Program-made: the position numbers and the translations under genes
Source of the DNA: Niabella soli DSM 19437
Lineage (GTDB): Bacteria; Bacteroidota; Bacteroidia; Chitinophagales; Chitinophagaceae
DNA: 64,000 bases
NCBI RefSeq assembly: GCF_000243115.2
Contig: NZ_CP007035.1
Span: 248,001 to 312,000 of the forward strand
Direction: 5' to 3'
Part shown: one piece after another, positions 1 to 9,661 of the stretch
Position numbering within the stretch: position 1 is the stretch's first letter
Layout: each line of letters opens with the position of its first letter
The notes under the pieces: model-generated
The model's input: only the letters and a program-made list of their open reading frames with translations
What the model was told of the DNA's origin: nothing
Databases searched by the model: none

Positions 1-96
1 ATGTTCGCTGATGTATTTCATCTGCGCCTCAAAATCAGACAGCGATACGGTGTTGAAGTCTTTCTCCGGAGCAATGTTGTGGTACATTAAGATCAT
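1..96 (-). CDS. Polysaccharide deacetylase-like protein, N-terminus only (cut by window edge)
   Basis: A minus-strand ATG at 94-96 opens a frame that stays open to the window edge, giving 32 residues beginning MILMYHNIAPEKDF. That start resembles NodB-type polysaccharide deacetylases, which remove acetyl groups from N-acetylated sugars. The catalytic motifs would lie outside the window, so the family call rests on the N-terminus and on the glycan-cluster context. It begins 22 bp after the stop of the glycosyltransferase gene on the same strand, so the two are probably cotranscribed. Confidence 0.5.
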   Translation of the reverse strand, partial: MILMYHNIAPEKDFNTVSLSDFEAQMKYISEH

Positions 97-118
97 AATA
101 ACCTTTTGAGCAAAGGTG

Positions 119-892
119 CTACATTTTTTTTAAGAAGAGGTCATAATTGTATTTCAGATGTCGATACAGGTGCCTGATGACCGTTAGTGCAGCGTTATTG
201 GAAGTGGAAATACTCTTACGCACCATGGTGCTCGGCTCCTGGTCCGAGTTTTCATGATCGAATAATTTTCGATAATCATTATAGAAAAGCGTTTTTCCTT
301 TTTTTCTGAAATAGGAGATACACATCCAGTATTCCGTCCGATCACCGGGAATACCTTCCCGGTAGTGACCAAACTTTTCGAGAAAATTATGGCGCCGCAG
401 ATGCGGAAGGTCAGAGTAATTATAAATCTTCGTATACTTTAGTGCAAGCGGGGCGTAATAAGTCAGCGAAAAATCCGGGTCTTTCGGAAAAGGCTTCATA
501 TAAGGATAACGTGAATGTGAAAAGAAGCGGGTCATGTCTATCGAATGGTCCGCTTCCATATATTGAAGTGCGCGCCGCAATTCCCCCGGAAATAATGGAT
601 CGGGCAGGAAATCTTCCTGTATATATAATACATAAGGTTTGCTCGTAGCCAGGTGGCCTTTATTCATGTTATTGCCTAACCCTTTATTGACGGGAGTGGT
701 AACGAATTTAAAATCATATTGGTTTTTGAGTTCGCTAATATAAGAAATATGTGGCTCAGGACTGCCATCGTCCGAAACGATAACTTCTCCAAAACGACAA
801 CCAATCGCCTGCAAGGACGCTAACAAGCGCTCCAGCGATTTACTGCGTTTGTAATGGGTGATCAGCAGGCTAACCTGGTCAAAATGAAACAT
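119..892 (-). CDS. Family 2 glycosyltransferase
   Basis: A 257-residue cytoplasmic GT-A fold enzyme, expected to add a sugar from a nucleotide-sugar donor to a surface polysaccharide. The N-terminus VSLLITHYKR is the first beta strand of the GT2 fold. VIVSDDGS (Asp41-Asp42) is the nucleotide-binding motif, and IQEDF around residue 93 occupies the place of the metal-binding DxD. No membrane segment is visible. It lies 42 bp downstream of a clear paralogue (935-1759) and upstream of a deacetylase-like gene on the same strand, which suggests a glycan assembly operon. Donor and acceptor cannot be predicted. Confidence 0.88.
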   Translation of the reverse strand: MFHFDQVSLLITHYKRSKSLERLLASLQAIGCRFGEVIVSDDGSPEPHISYISELKNQYDFKFVTTPVNKGLGNNMNKGHLATSKPYVLYIQEDFLPDPLFPGELRRALQYMEADHSIDMTRFFSHSRYPYMKPFPKDPDFSLTYYAPLALKYTKIYNYSDLPHLRRHNFLEKFGHYREGIPGDRTEYWMCISYFRKKGKTLFYNDYRKLFDHENSDQEPSTMVRKSISTSNNAALTVIRHLYRHLKYNYDLFLKKM

Positions 893-934
893 AAATAAGA
901 TTTGCGGCTTCAGTCAATAATAATCGGTGCTTGT

Positions 935-1759
935 TTATTCTTTCGTGGTATCGGGTGGGGAAATGGTTAATCCCTTTCGCAGTTGTTTTAATTCTTTTGT
1001 CCATTTCCACAATTTTACTTTTAGATGGGCCTGCCTCAGAACCCGTGCAAGCGGGTCTCTCCGGTCGCGCCACCTGTTAGTATCCCGGATGATAACGCTC
1101 GGTTCATCCGTTGTGTTAACCTGGTTAAAGATCCCGCTAAAATTAGTATGATACAAACTTTTGGCCTTGTTAACGATAAAGGAAAGGCTCATCAGATATT
1201 CGGTACGGTCGCCCGGGTAGCCCTCAACATACCGGCCAAATTTTTTAAAGAAATCGCTCCGGCGCAGGTGGGGATGATCACTATAGAAATAAAATTTTAT
1301 GTGTTTGTAATGGATCATGTTCGGCTTAAATACCTGTTCGTAAAACTCCCCGTCATAATACTTCAGGTATGGGTACCGTTTGTAAGCGTAAAAGCGCACC
1401 ATGTCCCACTGGGGTTCCCTTTCCATAATGGCCACTGCTTTTACAAAAGCCTCCGGGAAAGTGTCAAAAGGATCAAAATCTTCCTGAACGTAAAGGGTTA
1501 GCGGTTTAGTAACGGCATCCTGGGAGCGGTTGTTATTGACCCCTAATCCTTTATTTTCAGGAGTGGTCAACAACCGGAACCCGAATTTTTCCTGGAGCAT
1601 TTTTATATAATCCAGGTGCTCCTGGGGACTTCCATCGTCAGAAACAATAACTTCTCCGAAAGTACAATTAAGCCGTTTGAACGATTCTAACTGACGCTCC
1701 AGGGATCTACTTCTTTTGTAATGCGTAATTACAAGGCTGACATTTGGGAAATGGTACAT
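935..1759 (-). CDS. Family 2 glycosyltransferase, paralogue of the next gene
   Basis: A 274-residue GT-A glycosyltransferase. It shares with the 257-residue neighbour the blocks THYKRSRSLERQL, GEVIVSDDGSP, NKGLG and VQEDF, the spacing of these blocks, and a C-terminal HPHLRRSDFFKKFGRY segment. The two are therefore a tandem duplication that has since diverged. The C-terminus has an extra basic tail rich in Lys and Arg. It is the first gene of a minus-strand run reading toward the window start. The sugar specificity is unknown; tandem GT2 pairs of this sort often add successive residues of one glycan, which is inference here. Confidence 0.88.
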   Translation of the reverse strand: MYHFPNVSLVITHYKRSRSLERQLESFKRLNCTFGEVIVSDDGSPQEHLDYIKMLQEKFGFRLLTTPENKGLGVNNNRSQDAVTKPLTLYVQEDFDPFDTFPEAFVKAVAIMEREPQWDMVRFYAYKRYPYLKYYDGEFYEQVFKPNMIHYKHIKFYFYSDHPHLRRSDFFKKFGRYVEGYPGDRTEYLMSLSFIVNKAKSLYHTNFSGIFNQVNTTDEPSVIIRDTNRWRDRRDPLARVLRQAHLKVKLWKWTKELKQLRKGLTISPPDTTKE

Positions 1760-2139
1760 ATAGGGTAATTAAAAATGATGGATTTTAGCATATGGTAATG
1801 CAATTATGAATGCTCCTGCACCACAATTGTTCATAGTATACTTTTTACATCTCCGATATTATTTAGAGCGCTCCGCATATTACAGTTATTTCAGTTAGTA
1901 TAACGTTAATTAAATTTCTTCAAAAACAACAGAAGCCTCTGTCCTCAGTAACCCTAACAAAGATACATATAACTATTTTCTTTTTTGTTTTTTAAACTCA
2001 ATTCTTATTTGATTTAGCGCCTGTTTTAAAATTTATTTGCAAACGGAATATATCGATCTGCGATAACCGGAGCTATAATCGCAAAATATAATTTTTAAAC
2101 ACAAAAAATTATACCGCACCATTTCTGAAAAAATAAAGG
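1760..2139. other. Gene-free AT-rich gap
   Basis: This 380-bp stretch separates the two-glycosyltransferase unit from the acyltransferase unit on the same strand. It is AT-rich, with no reading frame of convincing composition, no strong hairpin and no clear TAnnTTTG box near the downstream start codon. It probably holds the promoter of the glycosyltransferase pair. Confidence 0.5.
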
Positions 2140-3315
2140 CTAAGCAAAGCTTCGTTTTAATTTCAGGAAATATTTTTCGATATATTGATAGCTTAGTATT
2201 GCAATTAACAGGGTCAGCAAAAAGCAAATACTGTCATCGATGAAAGCTTTTTCATATACATTTTTTATCGTAAAGGGAAATTTTACATACCCATATTCGA
2301 TACTCGCTAATAATGGGTAGTGATATAGGTAAATGCCATACGACCTTTTGCCAAGATATACAAGCGTTTTATTATTCAATATTTTGTTAAGGCCGCGGTT
2401 TTCTACATTTACAGCGTTGACTATTAGTATAGAAGCCATTATTGTAATCAAGTAGAAATTCAGGTTTAAAAAATACTTTGTATTGAAAAATAAAAAATAA
2501 CCAAAAAGGATAAGGGTTATGACCAATGAATATCTATTCGTATAAATTTTATTTATAAAGCGGGTGATTTTTTGGGTTTTTGGCGATCCGGTGTAAATGC
2601 GGTTATAAGCCATGTTAAAAAACAAGGCGGTATAACACCCAAAAAATATCTCAAAGAATCGCCAGCCAAAAAATTTATAGTATCGGTCTTTTAAAATAAT
2701 ACTGCTGGCAATCAATAACACCAGGAACAAAATATTAAAGGTGGGAAAAGTATCCAGTAAATTCTTTTTACTGCTGAATTTGGTATAGTAATGGAATGCA
2801 AATAGCAACACAAAAGTATAAAGCAGGTAAAATTGTTCTTCAACTGCTAGGGACCAACTGTGCCCAAAGAATACCGGGAACTGTAAGTTTTTGAAAAAAT
2901 GTAAAAAAAGCGGTACAATATCACCGGTATAAGTTACCAGAAAAAAGCTGTTGGATAATGCTTGCGTCTTATCTGCGATGAAATAAATAGGAATCACCAT
3001 CAGAATCAGTGCTACTCCTATGGCAGGGAAGAGCCTTAATGCACGGTTTAAATAAAATCTTGACTTATTGATGGTTCCTGTTTGGAGGATCTCTTTAAGG
3101 AGTATAGTTGTAATTAAATAACCAGACAGTACAAAAAAAACATCTACTCCATAGGTTCCTCCCGAAAACTGGAAAGGGCTTTTATCTACAGATAGCTGCC
3201 TTGAGATTTCCGAGTGGCATAGGAAAACGGCCAATACAGCAATTGCTCTTATCGAATCTAACCGGGGATAATAAGTATTATGACTCATTTTAGTAACGCA
3301 GTTATTGCTCATCAC
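2140..3315 (-). CDS. Acyltransferase family 3 membrane protein (OafA-like)
   Basis: A 391-residue integral membrane O-acyltransferase, of the kind that acetylates surface polysaccharides. Visible family marks are YYPRLDSIRAIAVLAVF followed by the conserved His34 (LCHSE), FFVLSGYLITT, and FGHSWSLAVEEQFYLLY. About ten hydrophobic segments follow. Length matches the family. An alternative start at Met10 (3288) lies just before the conserved block and may be the true one, since residues 1-9 look nonspecific. It stands alone between two AT-rich gaps on the same strand as the glycosyltransferases, consistent with decorating the same glycan. Confidence 0.9.
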   Translation of the reverse strand: MMSNNCVTKMSHNTYYPRLDSIRAIAVLAVFLCHSEISRQLSVDKSPFQFSGGTYGVDVFFVLSGYLITTILLKEILQTGTINKSRFYLNRALRLFPAIGVALILMVIPIYFIADKTQALSNSFFLVTYTGDIVPLFLHFFKNLQFPVFFGHSWSLAVEEQFYLLYTFVLLFAFHYYTKFSSKKNLLDTFPTFNILFLVLLIASSIILKDRYYKFFGWRFFEIFFGCYTALFFNMAYNRIYTGSPKTQKITRFINKIYTNRYSLVITLILFGYFLFFNTKYFLNLNFYLITIMASILIVNAVNVENRGLNKILNNKTLVYLGKRSYGIYLYHYPLLASIEYGYVKFPFTIKNVYEKAFIDDSICFLLTLLIAILSYQYIEKYFLKLKRSFA

Positions 3316-3470
3316 ATAAGGGATGATTTTTCAGGTCATGAATGACTGGTTGCCCGCTAGTAAGTTACTAAATTTAATTGATTTATTATTGAGTCTTTAA
3401 ATATATTTTTTTCAATATACCCGCCCGTGGATTTTGGAAGCAGGAAGGCTGCTCTTTATGCAATAATTGC

Positions 3471-4319
3471 TCACTCGATGATGTTTTCCTTCCGGTCTTT
3501 GTAATGGTTTTCCTTTGTAAAATAGTATTTCAATCCTTTGAGGTTTGCGAAGGCTCTTTTTATAAAACTGTTAAAAAAGGAGCCATCCTTGCCCACCGTT
3601 CCGTATCCTGTGATCACCCTTGCGGCCCGGTTTCGCAGGAAGAAAAGCCGTCCGTATTTTTTCAGACCGAGCGCCATCATCCCGTCCTCGCCGCGTTTAA
3701 TGTGAACGGGGAAGCCTACCTGTCTGCCCCATTCCGTGTGGTAGCCGAATACCATGCCTCTTACGCTAAGTTCCGGCCGGCGGGCGGATTGTATCCGCAA
3801 ATGAATGTCTCTCAGCAGTTCATAAAGTTTTACTCCCAGCCAGGAGTGCTTTTCATCTGGCATGTAACTCCATAATGAATAAACGCCGGCTACGCCCGGT
3901 TGCTCAAGGTGGCTGACCATCAGTTCAATATACCCGGGGGGGTACAGGGTATCGGCATCTATGCAGATGTAGTATTTTCCGCGGGCATGATTTAAACCGC
4001 ATAGGCGGGCATAGCCCGGGCTTTGCTTCAACTCATTATAATAAGGAAGACCAACAGCTTTATAAACGTCTTCAGTATTGTCTTTTGAATTGTTATTGAC
4101 GCCTATGATTTCAACAGGATATTTGCATTGCGACTCGCTTAGCGACCACAGGCAGCCCAGTAATCTTTTTCCTTCATTGTAGGCGATGACCACCACGGAT
4201 ACCAGTGGCTGGTCGTTTTGCAGTTGTTGCAGGTTCTCTTTTATGGTAGCTATTGTTGCGGCAGGTGCGGCTTCAAACGGCTTTTCGTAAACGGATAAAT
4301 ATTTTGAATACCATTTCAT
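3471..4319 (-). CDS. Family 2 glycosyltransferase
   Basis: A 282-residue GT2 enzyme. SVVVIAYNEGKRL (residues 41-53) is the donor-binding strand, EIIGVNNNSKDNT follows, and ICIDADTLYPPGY contains the DAD metal-binding motif at residues 121-123. Residues 1-40 are a polar extension and no membrane anchor is visible, so it probably acts at the inner face of the membrane on a lipid-linked or nascent glycan. Its ATG overlaps the stop of the upstream hexapeptide acyltransferase by 4 bp, indicating translational coupling. It is unrelated in detail to the glycosyltransferase pair at 119-1759. Confidence 0.9.
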   Translation of the reverse strand: MKWYSKYLSVYEKPFEAAPAATIATIKENLQQLQNDQPLVSVVVIAYNEGKRLLGCLWSLSESQCKYPVEIIGVNNNSKDNTEDVYKAVGLPYYNELKQSPGYARLCGLNHARGKYYICIDADTLYPPGYIELMVSHLEQPGVAGVYSLWSYMPDEKHSWLGVKLYELLRDIHLRIQSARRPELSVRGMVFGYHTEWGRQVGFPVHIKRGEDGMMALGLKKYGRLFFLRNRAARVITGYGTVGKDGSFFNSFIKRAFANLKGLKYYFTKENHYKDRKENIIE

Positions 4320-4960
4320 CTGTTCGTTATTTGCCGGGAATTTTCTGCGTATTTCTTCCAGGTATTTTCTTCTCTGTTGTATTGCTTAATGATTTTTCCG
4401 GGATTGCCCACTACCACAGAATAGGGTGGAACATCCTTGGTAACCACACTGCCGGCGCCAATTACGGCATGTCGCCCGATCCGTATTCCGGCGGTTATGG
4501 TGGCATTTGCGCCGATCCATACATCATCTTCAACAATTATTTCCCCGGTGGTAATGCCCTGCTGTACGGGAGCGATGGTGACATCCTGGAAATTATGATT
4601 AAGGCCGGAAAGGACAACATGCTGGGCAAAAAGCACATTGTTGCCCACCGTTACAGGACCAATAACGACATTGCTCAGGCCTATGATCGAATTGCTGCCG
4701 ATCCGTACCGCTCCAACCGTATTGTTGATGATGGAAAAATCTTCAATAATGGTTCTATCGCCAATGCTGCAGGAGTTATTCGGAAGGAGATCCAGGCGCA
4801 CGGATTTTCTGATCAGCGCTCCCCGGCCTTTTTTGCAGATAAAAGGGATAACAAATATCCTGAACCAAAGGCGCGGCCGGTAATCATTTTTGGGCATCAT
4901 TAAACGATACACTTTCTTTTTTAATGATGGATTATTTAGTATACTGCTTCGGAGGCCCAT
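4316..4960 (-). CDS. Hexapeptide-repeat (left-handed beta-helix) acetyltransferase
   Basis: A 214-residue member of the LbetaH acyltransferases (maltose/serine O-acetyltransferase type). From about residue 65 it consists of hexapeptide turns such as IGDRTI, IGSNSI, VTVGNN, IGANAT, IRIGRHAVIGAGSVVTKDV, ending in the typical VVVGNPGKII. His122 in GLNHNF sits where the catalytic His of this family is found. It likely transfers acetyl from acetyl-CoA to a sugar. It is translationally coupled (4-bp overlap) to the downstream GT2 gene, so the pair probably builds and acetylates one glycan. Confidence 0.9.
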   Translation of the reverse strand: MGLRSSILNNPSLKKKVYRLMMPKNDYRPRLWFRIFVIPFICKKGRGALIRKSVRLDLLPNNSCSIGDRTIIEDFSIINNTVGAVRIGSNSIIGLSNVVIGPVTVGNNVLFAQHVVLSGLNHNFQDVTIAPVQQGITTGEIIVEDDVWIGANATITAGIRIGRHAVIGAGSVVTKDVPPYSVVVGNPGKIIKQYNREENTWKKYAENSRQITNR

Positions 4961-5076
4961 TCCCGCAAAAAGATGTTAGTTGATGAATTCATAAAGATAT
5001 TCAAAAATTGTTTTTTAATTGAAGAATTTTAATTTTATTTTGTAGTCAAAACCAGGGGGATTAATATTTATCCTTT

Positions 5077-5655
5077 ATGAATCGGAGAACTGCAGTTAAA
5101 AGCATTTTTATTTATGGGGCAGCAATCGGGGGTGTTGTTTCGGCGTATGAATTTTTTAAGCTGAACAGGAAAGTTGATAAAGAATACATTCAGTCCCGGA
5201 AAAAACTAATTGAACAACTTACAGAACTGATTATTCCTGCTACAGATACGCCGGGGGCGCGGGAAGCAGGGGCCGGGGACTATGTTGCACGGGCTGTTTC
5301 AGAAAATTTATCCAGGAAAGACGCAAACAATTTTATAGACGGATTGAAAGAACTGGAACGGCTTTCGAGATCAAAAAAGAAAAAGGATTTCCTGGAATGT
5401 TCAATGGAAGAGCAAAAAGAGCTTTTACAGATAATAAAGGCGCCCCCTTTCTATGGTAATAATAAGACTGTGAAGAAAATTGACCGGAAAATTTTAGGCG
5501 CTTCTTTTTTCGATACCCTGAAGCAGCAGACCGTTATTGGCTACTGTACTTCTGAACTGGGCGCCACCAAAGGAATGAACTATGATTATATTCCCGGTCA
5601 TTACGCCGGTTGTATTCCACTTGAAAAAGGACAAAAATGCTGGGCTACAAAATAG
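5077..5655 (+). CDS. Gluconate 2-dehydrogenase subunit 3-family protein
   Basis: A 192-residue exported small subunit. The N-terminus MNRRTAVKSIFIYGAAIGG has two Arg before a hydrophobic stretch and looks like a Tat-type signal, in keeping with a partner of a flavoprotein exported folded. The block LTELIIPATDTPGAREAGAGDYV is typical of the family, as is the C-terminal YDYIPGHYAGCIPLEKGQKCW. It ends 7 bp before the GMC oxidoreductase, its expected catalytic partner. A second such pair lies at 37772-40166 with gene order reversed. The substrate is unknown; gluconate is only the name-giving example. Confidence 0.85.
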   Translation: MNRRTAVKSIFIYGAAIGGVVSAYEFFKLNRKVDKEYIQSRKKLIEQLTELIIPATDTPGAREAGAGDYVARAVSENLSRKDANNFIDGLKELERLSRSKKKKDFLECSMEEQKELLQIIKAPPFYGNNKTVKKIDRKILGASFFDTLKQQTVIGYCTSELGATKGMNYDYIPGHYAGCIPLEKGQKCWATK

Positions 5656-5662
5656 ATGCTTT

Positions 5663-7330
5663 ATGTATTATGATGCAATTGTGATCGGTTCGGGTATTAG
5701 CGGAGGCTGGGCGGCCAAAGAACTGTGCGAGAAAGGACTGAAGACCTTGCTGCTGGAGCGTGGGCGGGATGTAAAGCATGTTACCGATTACACTACGGCC
5801 ATGTTAAACCCATGGGATTTCCCCAACCGGTTGCAGCAGACCCAACGCGACAGGGAGGAGAACCCGGTGCAATGTAATTTTTATAATGAAGGTTCCAAAG
5901 CTTTTTTTGTTAAGGACCGGGAGCACCCGTATATACAGGAAAAACCGTTTTTATGGGCGCAGGGAAACCAGGTGGGAGGCCGGTCGTTGGTATGGGGGAG
6001 GCAATGCTATCGCTGGAGTGATCTTGATTTTGAAGCCAATACCAGGGAAGGCATCGGGGTAGACTGGCCGATACGATACCAGGATATCGCTTCCTGGTAT
6101 GATTATGTGGAGCGTTTTATAGGGGTGAGCGGGAGCAAAGAAAATTTGCCCCAACTGCCGGATGGCGTATTTCAGGATCCGATGCAATTGAATTGCATTG
6201 AAGAGCATCTGAAGGCATCGATAAAAAAAAATTATGAACAGCGCCTCCTGACGATTGCGCGCGTGGCCAATCTAACCAGCCCCCTTGGCAGCCGGTATGC
6301 CTGTCAGAACCGGGATTTATGTAACCGGGGCTGTCCTTTCGGAGCCTATTTTAGCAGTAATAGTTCTACGATTCCAGCGGCATTAAATACGGGAAATCTT
6401 ACGTTGCGACCTTTTTCGACCGTTACTGAAATTATTTTTGATGACGTCACACAAAAAGCCAAAGGCGTTCGGGTAATTGATACCATTAGCCTGCAGACGG
6501 TAGAGTTTTTTGCAAAAATTATTTTTTTAAATGCTTCTACCATCGCGTCCACAGCGCTTTTATTGAACTCTACTTCGAAAAGATTTCCGCACGGTATGGG
6601 AAATGATAGCGGGGAACTGGGGCACAATTTAATGGATCATCATTCCTCAGCAGGCGCAGCCGGAGCGCACGACGGATTCCAGGGTTCGTATTATAAAGGG
6701 CGAAGACCTTGCGGATTCCTTATTCCACGTTTCAGGAATATTGATAGCAATAAAACCGCTGATTTTAAAAGAGGCTATAATATTCAGGGAGACGGGGAGC
6801 GCAGGGAATGGTTCGATACGGCTGGCGATACAGCCGACGATTTTGGCGCTTCTTTCAAAGACGCGCTTACAAAGCCCGGCCCCTGGTCTATATGGATGGC
6901 GGGCTGGGGCGAATGCCTGCCTTATCATGAAAATAAGATCAGCCTGAGTAAGGAGAAAAATAAATGGGGGATCCCAATTGTGAAAATTGATTTTGAATTT
7001 AAGGATAATGAGAACAAGATGATGAAGGATATTCAGCAGTCCTGTGCCGAAATGCTTGAAAAAGCAGGATTCAAAGATGTAAACTCCTTTAACTATCACC
7101 GGCCAGGCGGAGGCACCGTGCATGAAATGGGCACCGCCCGCATGGGAAATGATCCCAGAACTTCTGTACTAAATAAATTTAACCAGGTGCATGCGGTCAA
7201 AAACCTGTTCGTGACCGATGGAAGTTGTATGACCTCCTCTGCCTGCCAGAACCCTTCCCTTACTTATATGGCGCTAACGGCCAGGGCCTGCCAGTATGCA
7301 TTTGACCAGCTTAAAAAAGGTGAACTTTAG
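5663..7330 (+). CDS. GMC-family FAD oxidoreductase
   Basis: A 555-residue flavoprotein dehydrogenase for a sugar, sugar acid or alcohol. The Rossmann dinucleotide motif GSGISG is at residues 9-14, followed by LLLERG. The C-terminal half has HEMGTARMG and VTDGSCM...NPSLTYMALTARA, the GMC C-terminal signature with His and Asn active-site candidates. I chose the ATG at 5663, 7 bp after the upstream stop, because the protein then begins MYYDAIVIGSG as the family does; the frame is open further up, but only through shadow sequence inside the neighbour. Partner of the subunit-3 gene just upstream and close relative of the protein at 37772. Confidence 0.93.
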   Translation: MYYDAIVIGSGISGGWAAKELCEKGLKTLLLERGRDVKHVTDYTTAMLNPWDFPNRLQQTQRDREENPVQCNFYNEGSKAFFVKDREHPYIQEKPFLWAQGNQVGGRSLVWGRQCYRWSDLDFEANTREGIGVDWPIRYQDIASWYDYVERFIGVSGSKENLPQLPDGVFQDPMQLNCIEEHLKASIKKNYEQRLLTIARVANLTSPLGSRYACQNRDLCNRGCPFGAYFSSNSSTIPAALNTGNLTLRPFSTVTEIIFDDVTQKAKGVRVIDTISLQTVEFFAKIIFLNASTIASTALLLNSTSKRFPHGMGNDSGELGHNLMDHHSSAGAAGAHDGFQGSYYKGRRPCGFLIPRFRNIDSNKTADFKRGYNIQGDGERREWFDTAGDTADDFGASFKDALTKPGPWSIWMAGWGECLPYHENKISLSKEKNKWGIPIVKIDFEFKDNENKMMKDIQQSCAEMLEKAGFKDVNSFNYHRPGGGTVHEMGTARMGNDPRTSVLNKFNQVHAVKNLFVTDGSCMTSSACQNPSLTYMALTARACQYAFDQLKKGEL

Positions 7331-7388
7331 ATAGGGGCAAATGATTTAAGTGCCGAATATCGGTCTAATAATGAGAGATTAACCCGGT

Positions 7389-8720
7389 TTATGCAGCTCG
7401 TTTTTTAAAAATATAGCTGCGGATAAATTCAGGATAAAACTTCACCGCATAGATCCAGGGATTAAAAAAATTGATGCTAAAAAGCCTTTTTAAAAGGATC
7501 TGCGATACAGTGAAGGAAATAACGCCTGCCGCTAATGTGGCGTAGGCCGCTCCCATAACGCCCCATATTCTTATAAAAAATAAGTTAAATAATATTACCA
7601 GGAAGGTGGACAGCAGCATGGTATAAAAATTGATCTTGGCCCTGCCGGTAGCGGCCAGTATAATGCCGCTTTGCCGCCCGTACGGAGAAAACACACATCC
7701 TAACAGGGTTACATGCAAAAGCGAAACGGCGCTTTCATATTTCCCACTGGCGATGATGATCAAAATGTATCTAGAAAAAAAATACATGAACAGTATGGCT
7801 GGAACTAATAATGCGAGCACCACACCTACTGATTTTTCATACAAATATTTGATCGCCTCACTGCCTTCTTCTTCAAACCGTTTTGAACTTTTAGGAAAAA
7901 CAATAGTGGCCATGCTGTTAACGGGTATATCTGTAATACTGGTTATACGCACCGCAACATTGTAGGAGCTGCTGGCCGATTTGGAAAGCATGGATCCCAG
8001 CATCATCTGGTCCACAGATCCGGATAACGAAGAGCTCAGTGAAATGCCAAATGAATATTTGCCGAAATTTAAGATCTTCTTTATCCAGCTTTTATCCACC
8101 CGTTTTTTAATACGGATATATTTTGCCGTAAATGCGTAGGAAATAATTGCCGCCCCGGTAATGGAAACAATATTCATCACCGCCAGGTGAACCGGCGTAA
8201 TGGTTATTTTCCTGATAAAACAAAACCCTATATAGAAAAAGGGAATAAGCTGTCTGAACAGCGTAGCGCTGGAAACCCCTTTGAACTGGAAGTGCGACTG
8301 CTCAATGCAATTCACCTGTGATGTAAAACCCGAAATAAAAAAAACAATGATGTAAAGATTAATCATCAGCGGCAGCTCGGGCGAATGCCAAATATCGCCG
8401 GCATAAGAAGAAAAAATAAGACAAAAAACAGATACAGTAATAGCCGTGCATAAATTAATTAGCATTGCATTAAAACTGATCACACTTTTGGTGTTTTCAT
8501 CGGCCGCGGATAAATATTTTATGGTAGCTTCCTGGGTAAGGCCGTTTTTTGCCAGTTCCACAAGTGTAATGATGCTGTTAAAAATGATCCAGACTCCATA
8601 TTCCTCTTTATTCAGCATTCTGGTTAGCATGTAAAAGGTAAGGAGGCTGAACATAATACCGGTAATACTTGGTAAAATGTTAAGGACGCCGTTTTTCAAC
8701 CAGTAATTTTTATCTGTCAT
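7389..8720 (-). CDS. Polysaccharide flippase (Wzx/MATE-like)
   Basis: A 443-residue multi-pass membrane protein with about 12 to 14 hydrophobic segments, matching the oligosaccharide/O-antigen flippase group of the MOP superfamily. The N-terminus NGVLNILPSITGIMFSLLTFYMLTRMLNKEEYGVW is characteristic, with the NKEEYG loop after the first helices. It is expected to move lipid-linked oligosaccharides to the periplasmic side. It follows the GT14 gene at 65 bp on the same strand. Together with the glycosyltransferases upstream it indicates that this is a functional glycan export locus, although no Wzy-type polymerase is visible in the window. Confidence 0.85.
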   Translation of the reverse strand: MTDKNYWLKNGVLNILPSITGIMFSLLTFYMLTRMLNKEEYGVWIIFNSIITLVELAKNGLTQEATIKYLSAADENTKSVISFNAMLINLCTAITVSVFCLIFSSYAGDIWHSPELPLMINLYIIVFFISGFTSQVNCIEQSHFQFKGVSSATLFRQLIPFFYIGFCFIRKITITPVHLAVMNIVSITGAAIISYAFTAKYIRIKKRVDKSWIKKILNFGKYSFGISLSSSLSGSVDQMMLGSMLSKSASSSYNVAVRITSITDIPVNSMATIVFPKSSKRFEEEGSEAIKYLYEKSVGVVLALLVPAILFMYFFSRYILIIIASGKYESAVSLLHVTLLGCVFSPYGRQSGIILAATGRAKINFYTMLLSTFLVILFNLFFIRIWGVMGAAYATLAAGVISFTVSQILLKRLFSINFFNPWIYAVKFYPEFIRSYIFKKRAA

Positions 8721-8785
8721 TTTGGATCAATACGTTTATTTGCCTGGAAAATTTATTTCGTTTTTTAAATAAGCGGCCGGGTACG

Positions 8786-9661
8786 CTATTGGTTGTCGCG
8801 GAGAAGTAGTCTTTTATCAATAAGGTCAAAAAGCTCCCTGTCAGTTTCCATATCCAATTTTCGTGCAAAAAAATGTTCGGATTGCTCCAGGGCAGCAAAG
8901 TCATTTTTTGTTAATGTTTTAGGATGCGCGTTCCCTTCCGACCAATCGATATAGCGCAGGTTGTTATTAATGGCAGTTGTTGTAACCGGTGCGTTCATGA
9001 TAATCGTGGGGAAAACGATCTCATCAATGCCCCAGGTAAATTTTGTAAACTGCTGTAATACGCGGTCATTGAGGATCCTGTCCGCTAAATGAGTCGCCGT
9101 TTCCGCATTTATCGTCCACCAGGTAGCACAGTTGCCTCCATATAAAGACCAATGGGCTGGAATACGCCGTTGGGGCATTACCCGGTTTACGAGTCGCTGC
9201 ACAAGGTACTTACCTCTAAAACTAAATTCATTAAAATGGTAGCGGCGAAACCGCTCCCGATTTTCCTGCCACCATTCACCGCCCTCTGTTTCCTTAATAA
9301 AGTGGATAAAGTTTTTATCAGGGTTGTTTTCTAAATAGCATACAAACCGGGCTACAGGTTTAATAGGATAGTCCTGAGCGCTTAAAAGATTTACATAATC
9401 GTACGGCACGCCGGAGGACGCTATTTCTTTAATGGCCCTGGCCACTGTCAATACCGTGGTAAATCCGCCCCAATGCACGGCTGTTCTGTTTTTGATGAAC
9501 GTAACATTTGGTTGGTTATCCAGTAAATCCCTGAAAGGGGCTTCAGCTACTTTCTTATCAATGTGTATAAAAGAACGGCATGCCGGGTGCGACAGCGCCT
9601 TCACTAATCTTTGCAGTTGCAAAGGATTTTTATGTGCCAGGATCAAATTGCAAATCTGCAT
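8786..9661 (-). CDS. GT14-like beta-1,6-N-acetylglucosaminyltransferase (core-2/I-branching type)
   Basis: A 291-residue protein beginning MQICNLILAHKNPLQLQRLV, followed by HIDKK and a YDYVNLLSAQDYPIKP block, the marks of the core-2/I-branching enzyme family (GT14). Further on, WSLYGGNCATWWTINAETA and FTWGIDEIVFPT fit the family's donor-binding half. In Bacteroidota such genes occur in surface-glycan clusters, probably adding branching sugars. No signal peptide or membrane segment is visible. It sits upstream of the flippase on the same strand. Confidence 0.87.
   Translation of the reverse strand: MQICNLILAHKNPLQLQRLVKALSHPACRSFIHIDKKVAEAPFRDLLDNQPNVTFIKNRTAVHWGGFTTVLTVARAIKEIASSGVPYDYVNLLSAQDYPIKPVARFVCYLENNPDKNFIHFIKETEGGEWWQENRERFRRYHFNEFSFRGKYLVQRLVNRVMPQRRIPAHWSLYGGNCATWWTINAETATHLADRILNDRVLQQFTKFTWGIDEIVFPTIIMNAPVTTTAINNNLRYIDWSEGNAHPKTLTKNDFAALEQSEHFFARKLDMETDRELFDLIDKRLLLRDNQ

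Noticed and set aside
1025-1501. 158-residue plus-strand frame over the second glycosyltransferase
   Set aside because: Antisense to a gene with clear GT2 motifs; no motif of its own.
5582-5662. Upstream extension of the first GMC oxidoreductase
   Set aside because: It overlaps the end of the subunit-3 gene in another frame and lacks family resemblance; the ATG at 5663 gives the canonical start.
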